From positions 3,596,001 to 3,660,000 of the forward strand of contig NZ_CP161805.1 in NCBI RefSeq assembly GCF_040801785.1: DNA of 64,000 bases, read 5' to 3'. This stretch comes from Sulfitobacter sp. LCG007. Its GTDB lineage: Bacteria; Pseudomonadota; Alphaproteobacteria; Rhodobacterales; Rhodobacteraceae. Position 1 is the first letter of the stretch, and every line of letters begins with the position of its first letter. The position numbers were made by a program, and so were the translations under genes. Below the pieces are notes generated by a model. The model was not told the origin of the DNA, did not search any database, and worked only from the letters and a program-made list of their open reading frames with translations. This document shows positions 43,938-52,491 of the stretch, piece by piece.

Positions 43938-45025
43938 TGTACGTCGCCGTCAAGGGAGGAGAGCGGGCGATCGAGAACGCCCACGCCTGGCTTGCGGAAG
44001 AACGCCGCGGGGATCGCGACATTGCGGAACTGAGCGTAGAGCAGATACGCGAGCAGCTGAAGCTGGCGGTGAACCGCGTGATGGCCGAAGGCTCGCTTTA
44101 TGACCCCGACCTCGCCGCGCTCGCGATCAAGCAGGCGCGCGGCGATCTGATCGAGGCGATCTTCCTGATCCGCGCCTATCGCACCACGCTGCCCCGCTTC
44201 GGCGCGTCCGCACCCGTCGATACCGCCGCCATGGCCTGTGACAGGCGCATATCGGCCACCTTCAAGGACCTGCCCGGCGGGCAGGTGCTGGGCCCGACCT
44301 TCGACTACACCCACCGCCTGCTCGACTTCAAACTGGCCGCAGAGGGCAATGTGCCCGAGGCGCCCGCGCGCGAGGCCGCGCCCGGCGCCGTGCCCCATGT
44401 AACCGAATTCCTGAACACCGAGGGGCTGATCGAAGACGCGCCGCATGACGACACGCAGCCCCCCGACCTGACCCGCGAACCGCTCGAAATGCCCGCCGAT
44501 CGCGCCCTGCGCCTGCAGGCACTGACACGCGCGGACGAAGGTTTCACCCTTGCCCTCGCCTATTCCACCCAGCGCGGCTATGCACGCAACCATGCCTTCG
44601 TCGGCGAGCTGCGGATCGGCACCGTGCCGGTCGAGATGGAAATCCCCGAGTTGGGCTTTGCCGTCGAGATCGGCGAGGTGACGCTGACCGAATGCGAAAC
44701 CGTCAACCAGTTCAGGGGATCCAAGACCGAGCCGCCGCAGTTCACCCGCGGCTACGGTCTGGTCTTCGGCCAGACTGAGCGCAAGGCGATTTCGATGGCG
44801 CTGGTGGACCGCGCCCTGCGATGGGAAGAACTGGGCGAGGACAATGTCGGCGCCCCGGCGCAGGACGCCGAATTCGTGCTCTATCATTCCGACAACATCC
44901 AGGCGACGGGCTTTCTGGAGCATATCAAGCTGCCCCACTACGTCGATTTCCAGTCCGAACTCGAACTGGTGCGCAAACTCCGGCGCGAAGCGGGCGCTGA
45001 GCAGGTTCAGGAGGCCGCGGAATGA
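43937..45025 (+). CDS. phnI: C-P lyase complex nucleosidase-like subunit
   Basis: A 362-residue subunit. MYVAVKGGERAIENAHAWL is a highly conserved PhnI start, and RAYRTTLPRFGAS and the C-terminal HSDNIQATGFLEHIKLPHYV are also diagnostic. PhnI removes the base from ATP and attaches the ribose to the phosphonate, with PhnG and PhnH. It is followed by a histidine phosphatase instead of directly by phnJ, with a four-base overlap. Confidence 0.93.
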   Translation: MYVAVKGGERAIENAHAWLAEERRGDRDIAELSVEQIREQLKLAVNRVMAEGSLYDPDLAALAIKQARGDLIEAIFLIRAYRTTLPRFGASAPVDTAAMACDRRISATFKDLPGGQVLGPTFDYTHRLLDFKLAAEGNVPEAPAREAAPGAVPHVTEFLNTEGLIEDAPHDDTQPPDLTREPLEMPADRALRLQALTRADEGFTLALAYSTQRGYARNHAFVGELRIGTVPVEMEIPELGFAVEIGEVTLTECETVNQFRGSKTEPPQFTRGYGLVFGQTERKAISMALVDRALRWEELGEDNVGAPAQDAEFVLYHSDNIQATGFLEHIKLPHYVDFQSELELVRKLRREAGAEQVQEAAE

Positions 45026-45594
45026 CCCGCCCGCTGATCTTTCTCACCCACGCCGAGGTCGCGGTCGACCCCGACGTTCCGGTTCCCGGCTGGGGACTGA
45101 GCGAGAGCGGGCGGGCGCGCCACCACCGCTTCTCCATCGACCCCGCGCTGAAGGACATCACGGCGATCTACAGCAGCGCCGAACGCAAGGCGTGCGAGGG
45201 TGCGGCGATCCATGGCGAGGCCCTTGGGCTTGTCCCGGTCGTCGTGTCGGCCCTGCACGAGAATGACCGCAGCGCGACCGGCTATCTGCCGGCGGAAGAA
45301 TTCGAGGCAACTGCCGACGCCTTCTTCGCCGCCGCCGACAGCTCTGTGCGGGGGTGGGAGACGGCGCGCGCCGCAGAGGCGCGGATCGTCGCAGCCCTGC
45401 GCACGGTGGGTGAACTGGACGCAACCGGCGGCGGCCTGCTGATCGTCTCGCACGGGGCGGTCGGTGCGCTGATGCGCTGCCATCTGAAAGGCCGCGAGAT
45501 TTCGCGCGACGAGGACCAGCCCGCCGGTGGCGGATGCTGGTACGCAACGGACACAAGGCTGGAACAGGCGCCGCAGAACTGGAGACGGATATGA
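45022..45594 (+). CDS. Histidine phosphatase family protein inside the phn operon
   Basis: A 190-residue phosphoglycerate mutase-fold protein. The usual RHG motif is LTHAE here: the catalytic histidine (His10) is kept but the arginine before it is threonine. The second histidine is in IVSHGAVGALM (about residue 147). YSSAERKACEGAAIHG matches the family helix. It sits between phnI and phnJ with four-base overlaps on both sides, so it belongs to the pathway. No phnP is visible in the operon, and this protein might act on a ribose-phosphate intermediate, but that is speculation. Confidence 0.85.
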   Translation: MTRPLIFLTHAEVAVDPDVPVPGWGLSESGRARHHRFSIDPALKDITAIYSSAERKACEGAAIHGEALGLVPVVVSALHENDRSATGYLPAEEFEATADAFFAAADSSVRGWETARAAEARIVAALRTVGELDATGGGLLIVSHGAVGALMRCHLKGREISRDEDQPAGGGCWYATDTRLEQAPQNWRRI

Positions 45595-46448
45595 TCGGGG
45601 CCGCCTACAACTTCGCCTATCTCGACGAGCAGACCAAACGGATGATCCGGCGGGCGATTCTGAAGGGCCTCGCGATCCCGGGCTATCAGGTGCCGTTCGC
45701 GTCCCGCGAGATGCCGATGCCCTACGGATGGGGCACGGGCGGCGTGCAGGTATCTGCCGCGATCCTGACGCCCGAGGATACGTTCAAGGTGATCGACCAG
45801 GGCGCGGACGACACGACAAACGCGGTCTCGATCCGGACGTTCTTCGAGCGCACGGCAGGGGTGAAGACGACGACCTCCACGGCGCAGGCTTCGGTGATCC
45901 AGACCCGCCACCGCATTCCCGAGGTGCCGCTGGGCGAGGGCCAGATCCTCGTCTATCAGGTGCCGATCCCCGAACCGCTGCGCTTTCTCGAGCCGCGCGA
46001 GAGCGAGACTCGCAAGATGCACGCTCTCGAGGAATACGGGCTGATGCACGTGAAGCTCTATGAGGACATCAGCCGTCACGGGCATATCGCAACCTCCTAC
46101 GCCTATCCGGTGAAGGTCGAAGGGCGCTACGTGATGGACCCCTCCCCGATCCCGAAATTCGACAATCCGAAGCTCGGCGGCATGGCGGCGATCCAGCTTT
46201 TCGGCGCCGGACGCGAACAGCGGATCTACGCGCTGCCGCCCTATACGAAAGTCGTCAGTCTCGACTTCGAGGACCATCCGTTCGAAGCCTCCAAGGCCGA
46301 ACATCCCTGCGGAATGTGCGGGGCCGAGGACAGCTATCTGGACGAGGTCATCATCGACGATGCCGGTGGTCGGATGTTCGTCTGCTCCGACACCGATTAT
46401 TGCGAGACGCGACAGTCGGCGGGACATCGCGGAAAGGACGCGGCATGA
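45591..46448 (+). CDS. phnJ: Carbon-phosphorus lyase (radical SAM)
   Basis: A 285-residue catalytic subunit that breaks the C-P bond. The iron-sulfur cluster cysteines fit the CX2CX21CX5C spacing at Cys240, Cys243, Cys265 and Cys271. GYQVPFASREMPMPYGWGTGG-type sequence near residue 30 carries the conserved glycine thought to form the radical. It overlaps the histidine phosphatase and phnK by four bases. Product is alkane plus 5-phosphoribosyl-1,2-cyclic phosphate. Confidence 0.95.
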   Translation: MIGAAYNFAYLDEQTKRMIRRAILKGLAIPGYQVPFASREMPMPYGWGTGGVQVSAAILTPEDTFKVIDQGADDTTNAVSIRTFFERTAGVKTTTSTAQASVIQTRHRIPEVPLGEGQILVYQVPIPEPLRFLEPRESETRKMHALEEYGLMHVKLYEDISRHGHIATSYAYPVKVEGRYVMDPSPIPKFDNPKLGGMAAIQLFGAGREQRIYALPPYTKVVSLDFEDHPFEASKAEHPCGMCGAEDSYLDEVIIDDAGGRMFVCSDTDYCETRQSAGHRGKDAA

Positions 46449-47215
46449 CCCCCTTGCTGTCGGTGCAGGGCATCACAAAACGCTATGGCGCTCAGATCGG
46501 CTGTGCCGAGGTGTCGTTCGATCTCTACCCCGGCGAAGTCATGGGGATTGTCGGAGAAAGCGGGTCGGGCAAGTCCACCCTCTTGAACTGCATGGCCGGT
46601 CATCTGACTCCGGATGCCGGCGCGGTGGTATTCGATACGCGCGCCGAGGGGCCAAAGGATACCGTGACGATGTCCGAGCCTGAACGCCGGATGCTGTCGC
46701 GCACCGACTGGGCCTTTGTCCACCAGCATGCCCGCGACGGCCTGCGCATGGGCGTCAGCGCGGGCGGAAACGTGGGCGAGAGGCTGATGGCCGTGGGCAC
46801 GCGCCACTACGGCGATATACGCGACCAGGCCATCGACTGGCTCGAGCGGGTGGAAATCGACGCGGGCCGCGTGGACGACCGCCCGACGACCTTTTCCGGC
46901 GGCATGCAGCAGCGCCTGCAGATCGCGCGCAATCTCGTGACCGGGCCGCGTCTGATCTTCATGGACGAACCCACCGGCGGTCTTGATGTGTCCGTGCAGG
47001 CGCGTCTGCTGGACCTGCTGCGCGGCCTTGTCCGCGACATGGGGCTGTCGGCGATAATCGTGACGCATGACCTTGCGGTCGTGCGTCTGCTGGCTGACCG
47101 GCTGATGGTGATGAAATCGGGCCGCGTGGTCGAGGCCGGGCTGACCGATCAGGTCCTTGATGATCCCCAGCACGCCTACAGCCAGCTTCTTGTCAGTTCC
47201 GTCTTGCAGGTATGA
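46445..47215 (+). CDS. phnK: C-P lyase system ATP-binding protein
   Basis: A 256-residue ABC-type ATPase. Walker A is GESGSGKST, the signature TFSGGMQQR and Walker B LIFMDEPTGGLD. QHARDGLRMGVSAGGNVGER is a PhnK-specific segment. PhnK binds the core C-P lyase complex rather than a membrane permease. It overlaps phnJ by four bases; phnL starts three bases later. Confidence 0.93.
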   Translation: MTPLLSVQGITKRYGAQIGCAEVSFDLYPGEVMGIVGESGSGKSTLLNCMAGHLTPDAGAVVFDTRAEGPKDTVTMSEPERRMLSRTDWAFVHQHARDGLRMGVSAGGNVGERLMAVGTRHYGDIRDQAIDWLERVEIDAGRVDDRPTTFSGGMQQRLQIARNLVTGPRLIFMDEPTGGLDVSVQARLLDLLRGLVRDMGLSAIIVTHDLAVVRLLADRLMVMKSGRVVEAGLTDQVLDDPQHAYSQLLVSSVLQV

Positions 47216-47218
47216 TCC

Positions 47219-47902
47219 ATGATCGAGCTTGAAAACGTCTCGAAGTCCTTCACCCTGCACAATCAGGGGAGCGCGGTGATCGAAGTCGTCAGCGGCGCCT
47301 CCTTCTCGGTCGCCAGGGGCGAATGCGTGGCCCTCACCGGCGCATCGGGAGCGGGCAAATCGACCCTGATGCGGATGATCTACGGCAACTACCTGGCCCA
47401 GGCGGGCGCGATCCGGATCGGCGGCGTGGACATCGTGAAGGCCGAACCGCGTGCCGTGATCGCCTTGCGGCGCGAAGTCCTGGGATATGTCAGCCAGTTC
47501 CTGCGCGTGGTGCCGCGGGTCCCGACGCTCGAGGTGGTCGCCGAGCCGCTGCGCCGGGTCGGCGTCGCGCCGGAAGCCGCACAGGCACGGGCCAGGGCGT
47601 TGCTTGCCGAACTCAACATTCCGGAACGGCTTTGGGGTCTTTCGCCCACCACCTTCTCAGGTGGCGAACAGCAGCGCGTCAACATCGCCCGGGGTTTCGC
47701 CCATGCCTATCCCGCGATGCTGCTGGACGAACCGACCGCCAGCCTCGACGCCGCGAACCGGGAGGTGGTGCTGTCCCTGATCGAAACGGCAAAGGCGCGC
47801 GGCGCGGCCATCATCGGCATCTTCCACGACGAGGCGGCCCGCATGCGCGTGTGCGACCGTGAAATCGACGTCAGCCGCCACGCACCGGGTGTGGCCGCGT
47901 GA
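47219..47902 (+). CDS. phnL: C-P lyase system ATP-binding protein
   Basis: A 227-residue ABC-type ATPase. Walker A is GASGAGKST, the signature TFSGGEQQR and Walker B MLLDEPTASLD. SKSFTLHNQGSAVIEVV at the N-terminus is the PhnL hallmark. PhnL binds on top of PhnK and helps open the core complex. The stop overlaps the phnN start (TGATG). Confidence 0.93.
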   Translation: MIELENVSKSFTLHNQGSAVIEVVSGASFSVARGECVALTGASGAGKSTLMRMIYGNYLAQAGAIRIGGVDIVKAEPRAVIALRREVLGYVSQFLRVVPRVPTLEVVAEPLRRVGVAPEAAQARARALLAELNIPERLWGLSPTTFSGGEQQRVNIARGFAHAYPAMLLDEPTASLDAANREVVLSLIETAKARGAAIIGIFHDEAARMRVCDREIDVSRHAPGVAA

Positions 47903-48444
47903 TGCAAGGACGGCTCATCGCCGTCGTCGGCCCCTCGGGCGTCGGAAAGGACAGCGTCATGGAGGGCATTCACGGCGCCATGCCACAGATGCATCTGGTG
48001 CGCCGTGTCATCACGCGGCCGCCCGGGCTGGGCGGCGAGACCTACGATGCGGTTTCGGTCGCCGAGTTCAAGACCCTGGCCGAAAACGGCGCCTTCGCGG
48101 TGCATTGGTGCGCCCACGGACTTTGGTACGGTGTCCCCGTCACCGTGAAGTACCAGCTGAACAAGGGCACCGACTGCCTTGTCAATTTCTCCCGCAGATC
48201 CCTGGCGACCGCCGCGGCGATTTTCCCGAGACTGGTTGTCCTCAACATCACCGCAAGACCCGACGTCCTCGCACAGCGGCTTGCGACGCGCGGGCGCGAG
48301 ACGGAGGATCAGATCGCACGGCGACTCGCCCAGGCGTCGACGCCTCTGCCCGACGGCCTTGACGTCCTGCAACTGTCAAATGATGGTCCGCTGTCTCAGA
48401 CGGTGGCGCGCGCGGCGGCGCTGCTTCAGCCGGCCCGGGCCTAG
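47902..48444 (+). CDS. phnN: Ribose 1,5-bisphosphokinase
   Basis: A 180-residue guanylate-kinase-like enzyme. The P-loop is VGPSGVGKDSVM near residue 9, and RRVITRP is the usual substrate segment. It makes PRPP from ribose 1,5-bisphosphate. That substrate is normally supplied by PhnP, which was not found here. The ATG at 47902 overlaps the phnL stop; a GTG three bases earlier is also possible. Confidence 0.92.
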   Translation: MQGRLIAVVGPSGVGKDSVMEGIHGAMPQMHLVRRVITRPPGLGGETYDAVSVAEFKTLAENGAFAVHWCAHGLWYGVPVTVKYQLNKGTDCLVNFSRRSLATAAAIFPRLVVLNITARPDVLAQRLATRGRETEDQIARRLAQASTPLPDGLDVLQLSNDGPLSQTVARAAALLQPARA

Positions 48445-48543
48445 GAATGGCCGGGTCCGGACATGCAACCTTTCCTGTCGCAGCCACGACCCTCTTCAAG
48501 GCCGCCCAATCGGCTATACCCCATCGCATATCGAGAGAATGAC

Positions 48544-49737
48544 ATGAATTCCCCACTGACCGCCGCTTCGCTGGGAGACACGTTTGACAGCGACGTGCCC
48601 GCCGATCTCTGCCTTGCGAACGCGCGGCTCGTTCTGCCCGACCGGGTGCTTGCGGGATCGGTGACGGTCGAGAAGGGCGTGATCTGCGACATCTCGGAGG
48701 GCGATCGCGTTCCTGACGGAGCTCTGGATTGCGCGGGCGATCTGGTTCTTCCCGGCCTGGTCGAGTTGCATACGGACAATGTCGAACGCCATATCGAACC
48801 GCGTCCCGAAGTGGACTGGCCGCACCTGCCGGCCCTGATCGCCCATGACGCCGAGCTGGCCTCCACCGGGATCACGACCGTCTTCGACGCCATGCGGGTC
48901 GGGTCGATCCATGGCGGCAAGGGGCGCTATATAGACTATGCCCGCAAACTTGCCGACGAACTGCTGGCGGCGCGCGCGGCCGGCATGTTCAAGATCAGCC
49001 ATTTTCTGCATCTGCGGGCAGAGATCTGCTCGGAAACGCTTCTCGAGGAACTCGCCGCCTTCGGCCTTCAGGACCGTGTCGGGATCGTCAGCCTGATGGA
49101 CCATACGCCGGGCCAGCGCCAGTTCCGCGATCTGGGCGCGCTGAAGACCTATGTCGCCAAGAAACGGGGGATGAGCGACGCCGAATTCGCCGAACACGTC
49201 GAGAACCTTCTTGCCTTGCAGGAACGTTTCGGGGTCAGGCACGAGGCGGGCTCGGTCGCCGAAGCGCATCGGCTGGGGGCGGTTCTCGCCAGCCACGACG
49301 ACACGACCGCCGACCATGTTGCCACCTCCGCACGCAACGGCGTCGGCTTCGCCGAATTTCCCACCACCGTCGAGGCCGCCGAGGCCTGCCGCGCGCACGG
49401 CATCTCCGTGATGATGGGTGCGCCGAACCTGATCCGGGGAGGTTCCCATTCGGGCAACGTCGCGGCGGAAGATCTGGCGAAAGCGGGGCTGCTGGATATC
49501 GTCTCGTCCGACTACGTGCCCTCGGCGCTGCTCTTGTCCGCCTTCCATCTTTCCCGCCTCTGGGACGACGTGCCGCGTGCGATCGCGACCGTGACCGGCA
49601 ATCCGGCGAGAGCCGCGCGGCTGGCCGATCGGGGTGCGATAAGGACAGGGCTGCGGGGCGACCTGCTGCGCGTGCGCCCCGTGGGGCAGACACCGCTGCT
49701 GCGCGGCGTCTGGAGCCGGGGCAACAAGGTCGGCTGA
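48544..49737 (+). CDS. phnM: Alpha-D-ribose 1-methylphosphonate 5-triphosphate diphosphatase
   Basis: A 397-residue amidohydrolase-fold enzyme that removes diphosphate from the ribose phosphonate triphosphate before C-P cleavage. LVLPGLVELHTDNVERHIEP carries the first metal ligands and the PhnM-specific sequence; SHDDTT carries further ligands and SSDYVPSALL follows. About 15 extra residues precede LCLANARLVLPD. It starts 99 bases after phnN, the largest gap in the operon, so it may have some expression of its own. It is the last phn gene. Confidence 0.92.
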   Translation: MNSPLTAASLGDTFDSDVPADLCLANARLVLPDRVLAGSVTVEKGVICDISEGDRVPDGALDCAGDLVLPGLVELHTDNVERHIEPRPEVDWPHLPALIAHDAELASTGITTVFDAMRVGSIHGGKGRYIDYARKLADELLAARAAGMFKISHFLHLRAEICSETLLEELAAFGLQDRVGIVSLMDHTPGQRQFRDLGALKTYVAKKRGMSDAEFAEHVENLLALQERFGVRHEAGSVAEAHRLGAVLASHDDTTADHVATSARNGVGFAEFPTTVEAAEACRAHGISVMMGAPNLIRGGSHSGNVAAEDLAKAGLLDIVSSDYVPSALLLSAFHLSRLWDDVPRAIATVTGNPARAARLADRGAIRTGLRGDLLRVRPVGQTPLLRGVWSRGNKVG

Positions 49738-49837
49738 CGGGTTCCGCCGCTCCCTGCCAACGGACTGTTGCTGCGCGGTCAAGCGGACGCCAGCTCGGCA
49801 GAACACCGACCGAGGGATAGCCGGAAGCGAAGATGCC

Positions 49838-49866
49838 TTGACCCGTCTTGCCGCGCACCCTATCAC
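49838..49866 (+). promoter_or_regulatory. Predicted promoter of the second GntR gene
   Basis: TTGACC (49838-49843) and TATCAC (49861-49866) with a 17-base spacer resemble a sigma-70 promoter. The transcription start would be near 49873, right at the palindrome that starts at 49874, which supports autorepression. Confidence 0.5.
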
Positions 49867-49873
49867 TTTGATT

Positions 49874-49885
49874 GTTTGATCAAAC
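49874..49885. promoter_or_regulatory. GntR operator GTTTGATCAAAC, copy 1
   Basis: A perfect 12-base palindrome, 89 bases upstream of the GntR start and immediately downstream of the predicted -10 box. An identical copy lies at 50775-50786 before the transporter operon. Identical palindromes at the two promoters of one regulator-operon pair strongly suggest the binding site. Confidence 0.75.
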
Positions 49886-49973
49886 TGGCCAGGTGGCGTG
49901 CGTCTGCTCGTCGGAATGCGGAGATGGATCTCCAGTCCTGGCGGGCGGATATGGGCGGGCTCGAAGTGCGGAC

Positions 49974-50660
49974 ATGACCAACACTCCTTTCACGCCGATC
50001 AGGAAACGCCAGACGATTCAGGATCTGGTCTACGAGCAGATGCGCGAAGCACTCATGAGCGGCGCGTTCGAGGCCGGCGAAGGCTTCACGATATCGGCGC
50101 TGTCGGAGAAATTCAGCACGTCTCACATGCCGGTCCGGGAAGCCATTCGCAGGCTGGTGGCCGAGAATGCGCTCGTGGTGTCCTCCAGCGGAACGGCGGT
50201 GGTGCCACAGCTCGACCTCAGGGAACTGATGTGCATCCGCGATGTCAGGCTTTTGCTCGAACCCGCGACGGCAGAGCGCGCCTTCGAGCATTTCGGCAAG
50301 CCCGAGATCGAGCGGCTGCGCGCGCTTGTCAGCGAGCATCAGCTGAGGGGAGAGCGCAACGAGGTCGTCGCGATGCTGGCGGCCAACCGGGAATTCCATT
50401 TCACGATCTACGCCGCCGCGCAGAATCCGGTTCTCGTCAGCCAGATCGAGAACCTGTGGCTGCGCAGCGGTGCCTACGTCCGGTATCTGTCAGACCGGAT
50501 GGGTCCGATCTTGCAGAACGCCGACCAGATGATGTTCGTCGGTCACCACAAGGAAATGATCGCCGCGCTCGAAAGCGGGGACAGGGCCGGATTCGCAACC
50601 GCGATGGCCAGCGATATTTCCGACACGCACGCGCTTCTCGCCAAGGCGCTGACGGAATGA
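49974..50660 (+). CDS. GntR-family transcriptional regulator (FCD type)
   Basis: A 228-residue regulator with a GntR winged helix (IQDLVYEQMREALMSG, MPVREAIRRLVAENALVV, about residues 14-70) and an FCD domain (ANREFHFTIYAAAQNPVLVS, VGHHKEMIAALESGD) with metal-site histidines. The ATG at 49974 gives a normal length. It lies 254 bases before the transporter operon on the same strand. Identical GTTTGATCAAAC sites precede both units, so it probably represses itself and the operon until a pathway compound binds. Confidence 0.88.
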   Translation: MTNTPFTPIRKRQTIQDLVYEQMREALMSGAFEAGEGFTISALSEKFSTSHMPVREAIRRLVAENALVVSSSGTAVVPQLDLRELMCIRDVRLLLEPATAERAFEHFGKPEIERLRALVSEHQLRGERNEVVAMLAANREFHFTIYAAAQNPVLVSQIENLWLRSGAYVRYLSDRMGPILQNADQMMFVGHHKEMIAALESGDRAGFATAMASDISDTHALLAKALTE

Positions 50661-50745
50661 CGGATGGCGCCCCGGATATCGGCCCAAATTATCAGCACAA
50701 TCGGGTTTAGGTCGGCGCGGATCACGCACCGGCATTTCTACCAAC

Positions 50746-50774
50746 TTGATCGACTGGCCGATTCGCATTAGATC
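50746..50774 (+). promoter_or_regulatory. Predicted promoter of the transporter operon
   Basis: TTGATC (50746-50751) with a weak -10 box TAGATC (50769-50774) and a 17-base spacer. The -10 match is poor, so this rests mainly on position: the operator palindrome starts at 50775. A poor -10 would suit low basal expression. Confidence 0.35.
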
Positions 50775-50786
50775 GTTTGATCAAAC
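50775..50786. promoter_or_regulatory. GntR operator GTTTGATCAAAC, copy 2
   Basis: Identical to the palindrome at 49874-49885, and 129 bases upstream of the binding-protein ATG. A partial copy (CTTGATCGA) lies at 50745-50753. It should allow the local GntR protein to block transcription of the whole transporter and enzyme operon. Confidence 0.75.
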
Positions 50787-50914
50787 GCGCAAATGATGGC
50801 CGAACCTCCCGTCCGCCAGCATGTCCGAAACGGCGTCGCCGAGACGCGTGTCGCCACAACGCAGCCACCGGCAAGAAGTGGCGCTTTGCAACTCGTCCAC
50901 ACAAGGAGACACCC

Positions 50915-52429
50915 ATGGACTTCAGACGATTGATCACCGCAGGGGGGATGACGCTGTGCGCCGCCGTTCCCGCCCTCGGCCAAGAGGACCAGAACGCCGT
51001 TCGCTTTGCCTATAACCAGGCATTGGAAAGTCCAGATCCCTATTTCTCCACCCTGCGCCTTGGCGTGATCCTGGGCCGGAATGTCTGGGATACGCTGATC
51101 ATCCGCGATCCGGACAGCGGTGAGTTCGCGCCGCTTTTGGCGACGGACTGGAACTGGATTGACGACACGACCCTCGAGATGACCCTGCGCGAGGGCGTCA
51201 CCTTTCACGACGGCTCCAGTTTTGAGGCCGACGACGTCGTCGCCACGCTGAGCTATGCCGCCGACGAAGAAAACCGGATCGTGTCGCAACAGGTGGCTGC
51301 CTGGATCGAGAGCGTCGAGAAGACCGGCGATTACAGCATCCGCATTCACACTGACGGCCCGGCGCCCTCGGCAATGGAATTCCTGTCATCGCAACTCGCG
51401 ATCTTCCCGAGCGACTATTACGCCGGCCCTGCGGGTGAAACCGGATCTGCGCTGCCGGTCGGCACCGGGCCCCTGAAATACGCGAGCTACAGCCCCGGCG
51501 GGGACATCGTGCTTGAGCGGTTCGACGACTACACGGCGACGGACGTCAAGGGTGCCGCGTCGCTGGACAGCGTCCTGATCCGGACGATCCCCGACATTCA
51601 GACTCAGGTCGCCGGGCTGTTGTCCGGAGAGCTGGACCTCGTCATGGGCCTGCCGCGCGATCAGGCCGATCAGGTCGCGACAATGCCCGGCATTCAGGTC
51701 AAGAGCGGCGAGACGATGCGGATCGTCTTCCTGCAGATCAACACGACGCAAGACAGCCCGAACCCGGCGCTGCGCGACGTACGGGTGCGCCAGGCGCTCA
51801 ACCATGCCATCGACAAGGCCGCGATTTCGCAGAACCTGGTGGGCGAAGGGTCGACCCCGATCAACGCTGTCTGCTTCGCGGATCAGTTCGGCTGCACCGA
51901 GGAGGGCATCGCCGCCTATCCCTACGACCCCGAGAAGGCGCGCGAGCTGCTGGCCGAGGCGGGCTATGCAGAGGGGCTGACCCTGACGCTGGCGGCCTAC
52001 CGCGAACGCCACTTCTCCGAAGCGATAATCAACTACCTTGCTGACGTGGGCGTGACCGTGAAGCTTGACTTCATGCAGCCGGCCGCCCTGCGGGACGCGA
52101 TGCGCAGTCACAGCACCGAGCTGGTCCAGATGGCCTGGGGGTCCTATTCGATCTACGATCTGTCGGCGTCGACGCCGGTCTATTACGGCGGTCAGCCGGA
52201 CGACAACAACCTGGACCCCGAGCTGATCGACATCCTGGCCAGGACCAACGCCACGGTGGATGCCGACACCCGGGCCGGACTGTTCAGGGACGCTCTGTCG
52301 CGGATCGCAGATGAAGCCTATGCCGTGCCGATGTTCTCGCTGCCGGTCTACTACGCGGCCGCAGAGGGGCTCGAGTTCGACACCTATGCCGACGAAGTCC
52401 TGCGGTTCTGGGAATACAGCTGGAAGTGA
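50915..52429 (+). CDS. ABC transporter substrate-binding protein, peptide/nickel (SBP_bac_5) family
   Basis: A 504-residue periplasmic protein. The signal peptide (RRLITAGGMTLCAAVPALG) ends near residue 22. LRLGVILGRNVWDTLIIRD, FAPLLATDWNWIDDTTLEM and LREGVTFHDGSSFEADDVVA are the family's N-terminal signatures. The ATG at 50915 follows AAGGAGA. It is the first gene of an eight-gene operon with permeases, ATPases and three catabolic enzymes. A strong hairpin after its stop (52441-52467) would stabilise its transcript. It is a distant relative of the binding protein at 9251. Confidence 0.9.
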   Translation: MDFRRLITAGGMTLCAAVPALGQEDQNAVRFAYNQALESPDPYFSTLRLGVILGRNVWDTLIIRDPDSGEFAPLLATDWNWIDDTTLEMTLREGVTFHDGSSFEADDVVATLSYAADEENRIVSQQVAAWIESVEKTGDYSIRIHTDGPAPSAMEFLSSQLAIFPSDYYAGPAGETGSALPVGTGPLKYASYSPGGDIVLERFDDYTATDVKGAASLDSVLIRTIPDIQTQVAGLLSGELDLVMGLPRDQADQVATMPGIQVKSGETMRIVFLQINTTQDSPNPALRDVRVRQALNHAIDKAAISQNLVGEGSTPINAVCFADQFGCTEEGIAAYPYDPEKARELLAEAGYAEGLTLTLAAYRERHFSEAIINYLADVGVTVKLDFMQPAALRDAMRSHSTELVQMAWGSYSIYDLSASTPVYYGGQPDDNNLDPELIDILARTNATVDADTRAGLFRDALSRIADEAYAVPMFSLPVYYAAAEGLEFDTYADEVLRFWEYSWK

Positions 52430-52440
52430 CCTGCCATCGG

Positions 52441-52467
52441 GCAGGCCGGGGCATGTCCCCGGCCTGC
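52441..52467 (+). other. Strong intercistronic stem-loop after the binding-protein gene
   Basis: GCAGGCCGGGG (52441-52451) and CCCCGGCCTGC (52457-52467) form a perfect 11-pair stem with a five-base loop, 11 bases after the binding-protein stop and 25 before the permease start. No U-tract follows, so it is more likely an mRNA-stabilising or partial termination element that raises the binding-protein level. Confidence 0.75.
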
Positions 52468-52491
52468 AGTCTCTGACCTCGGGAAGACGCC

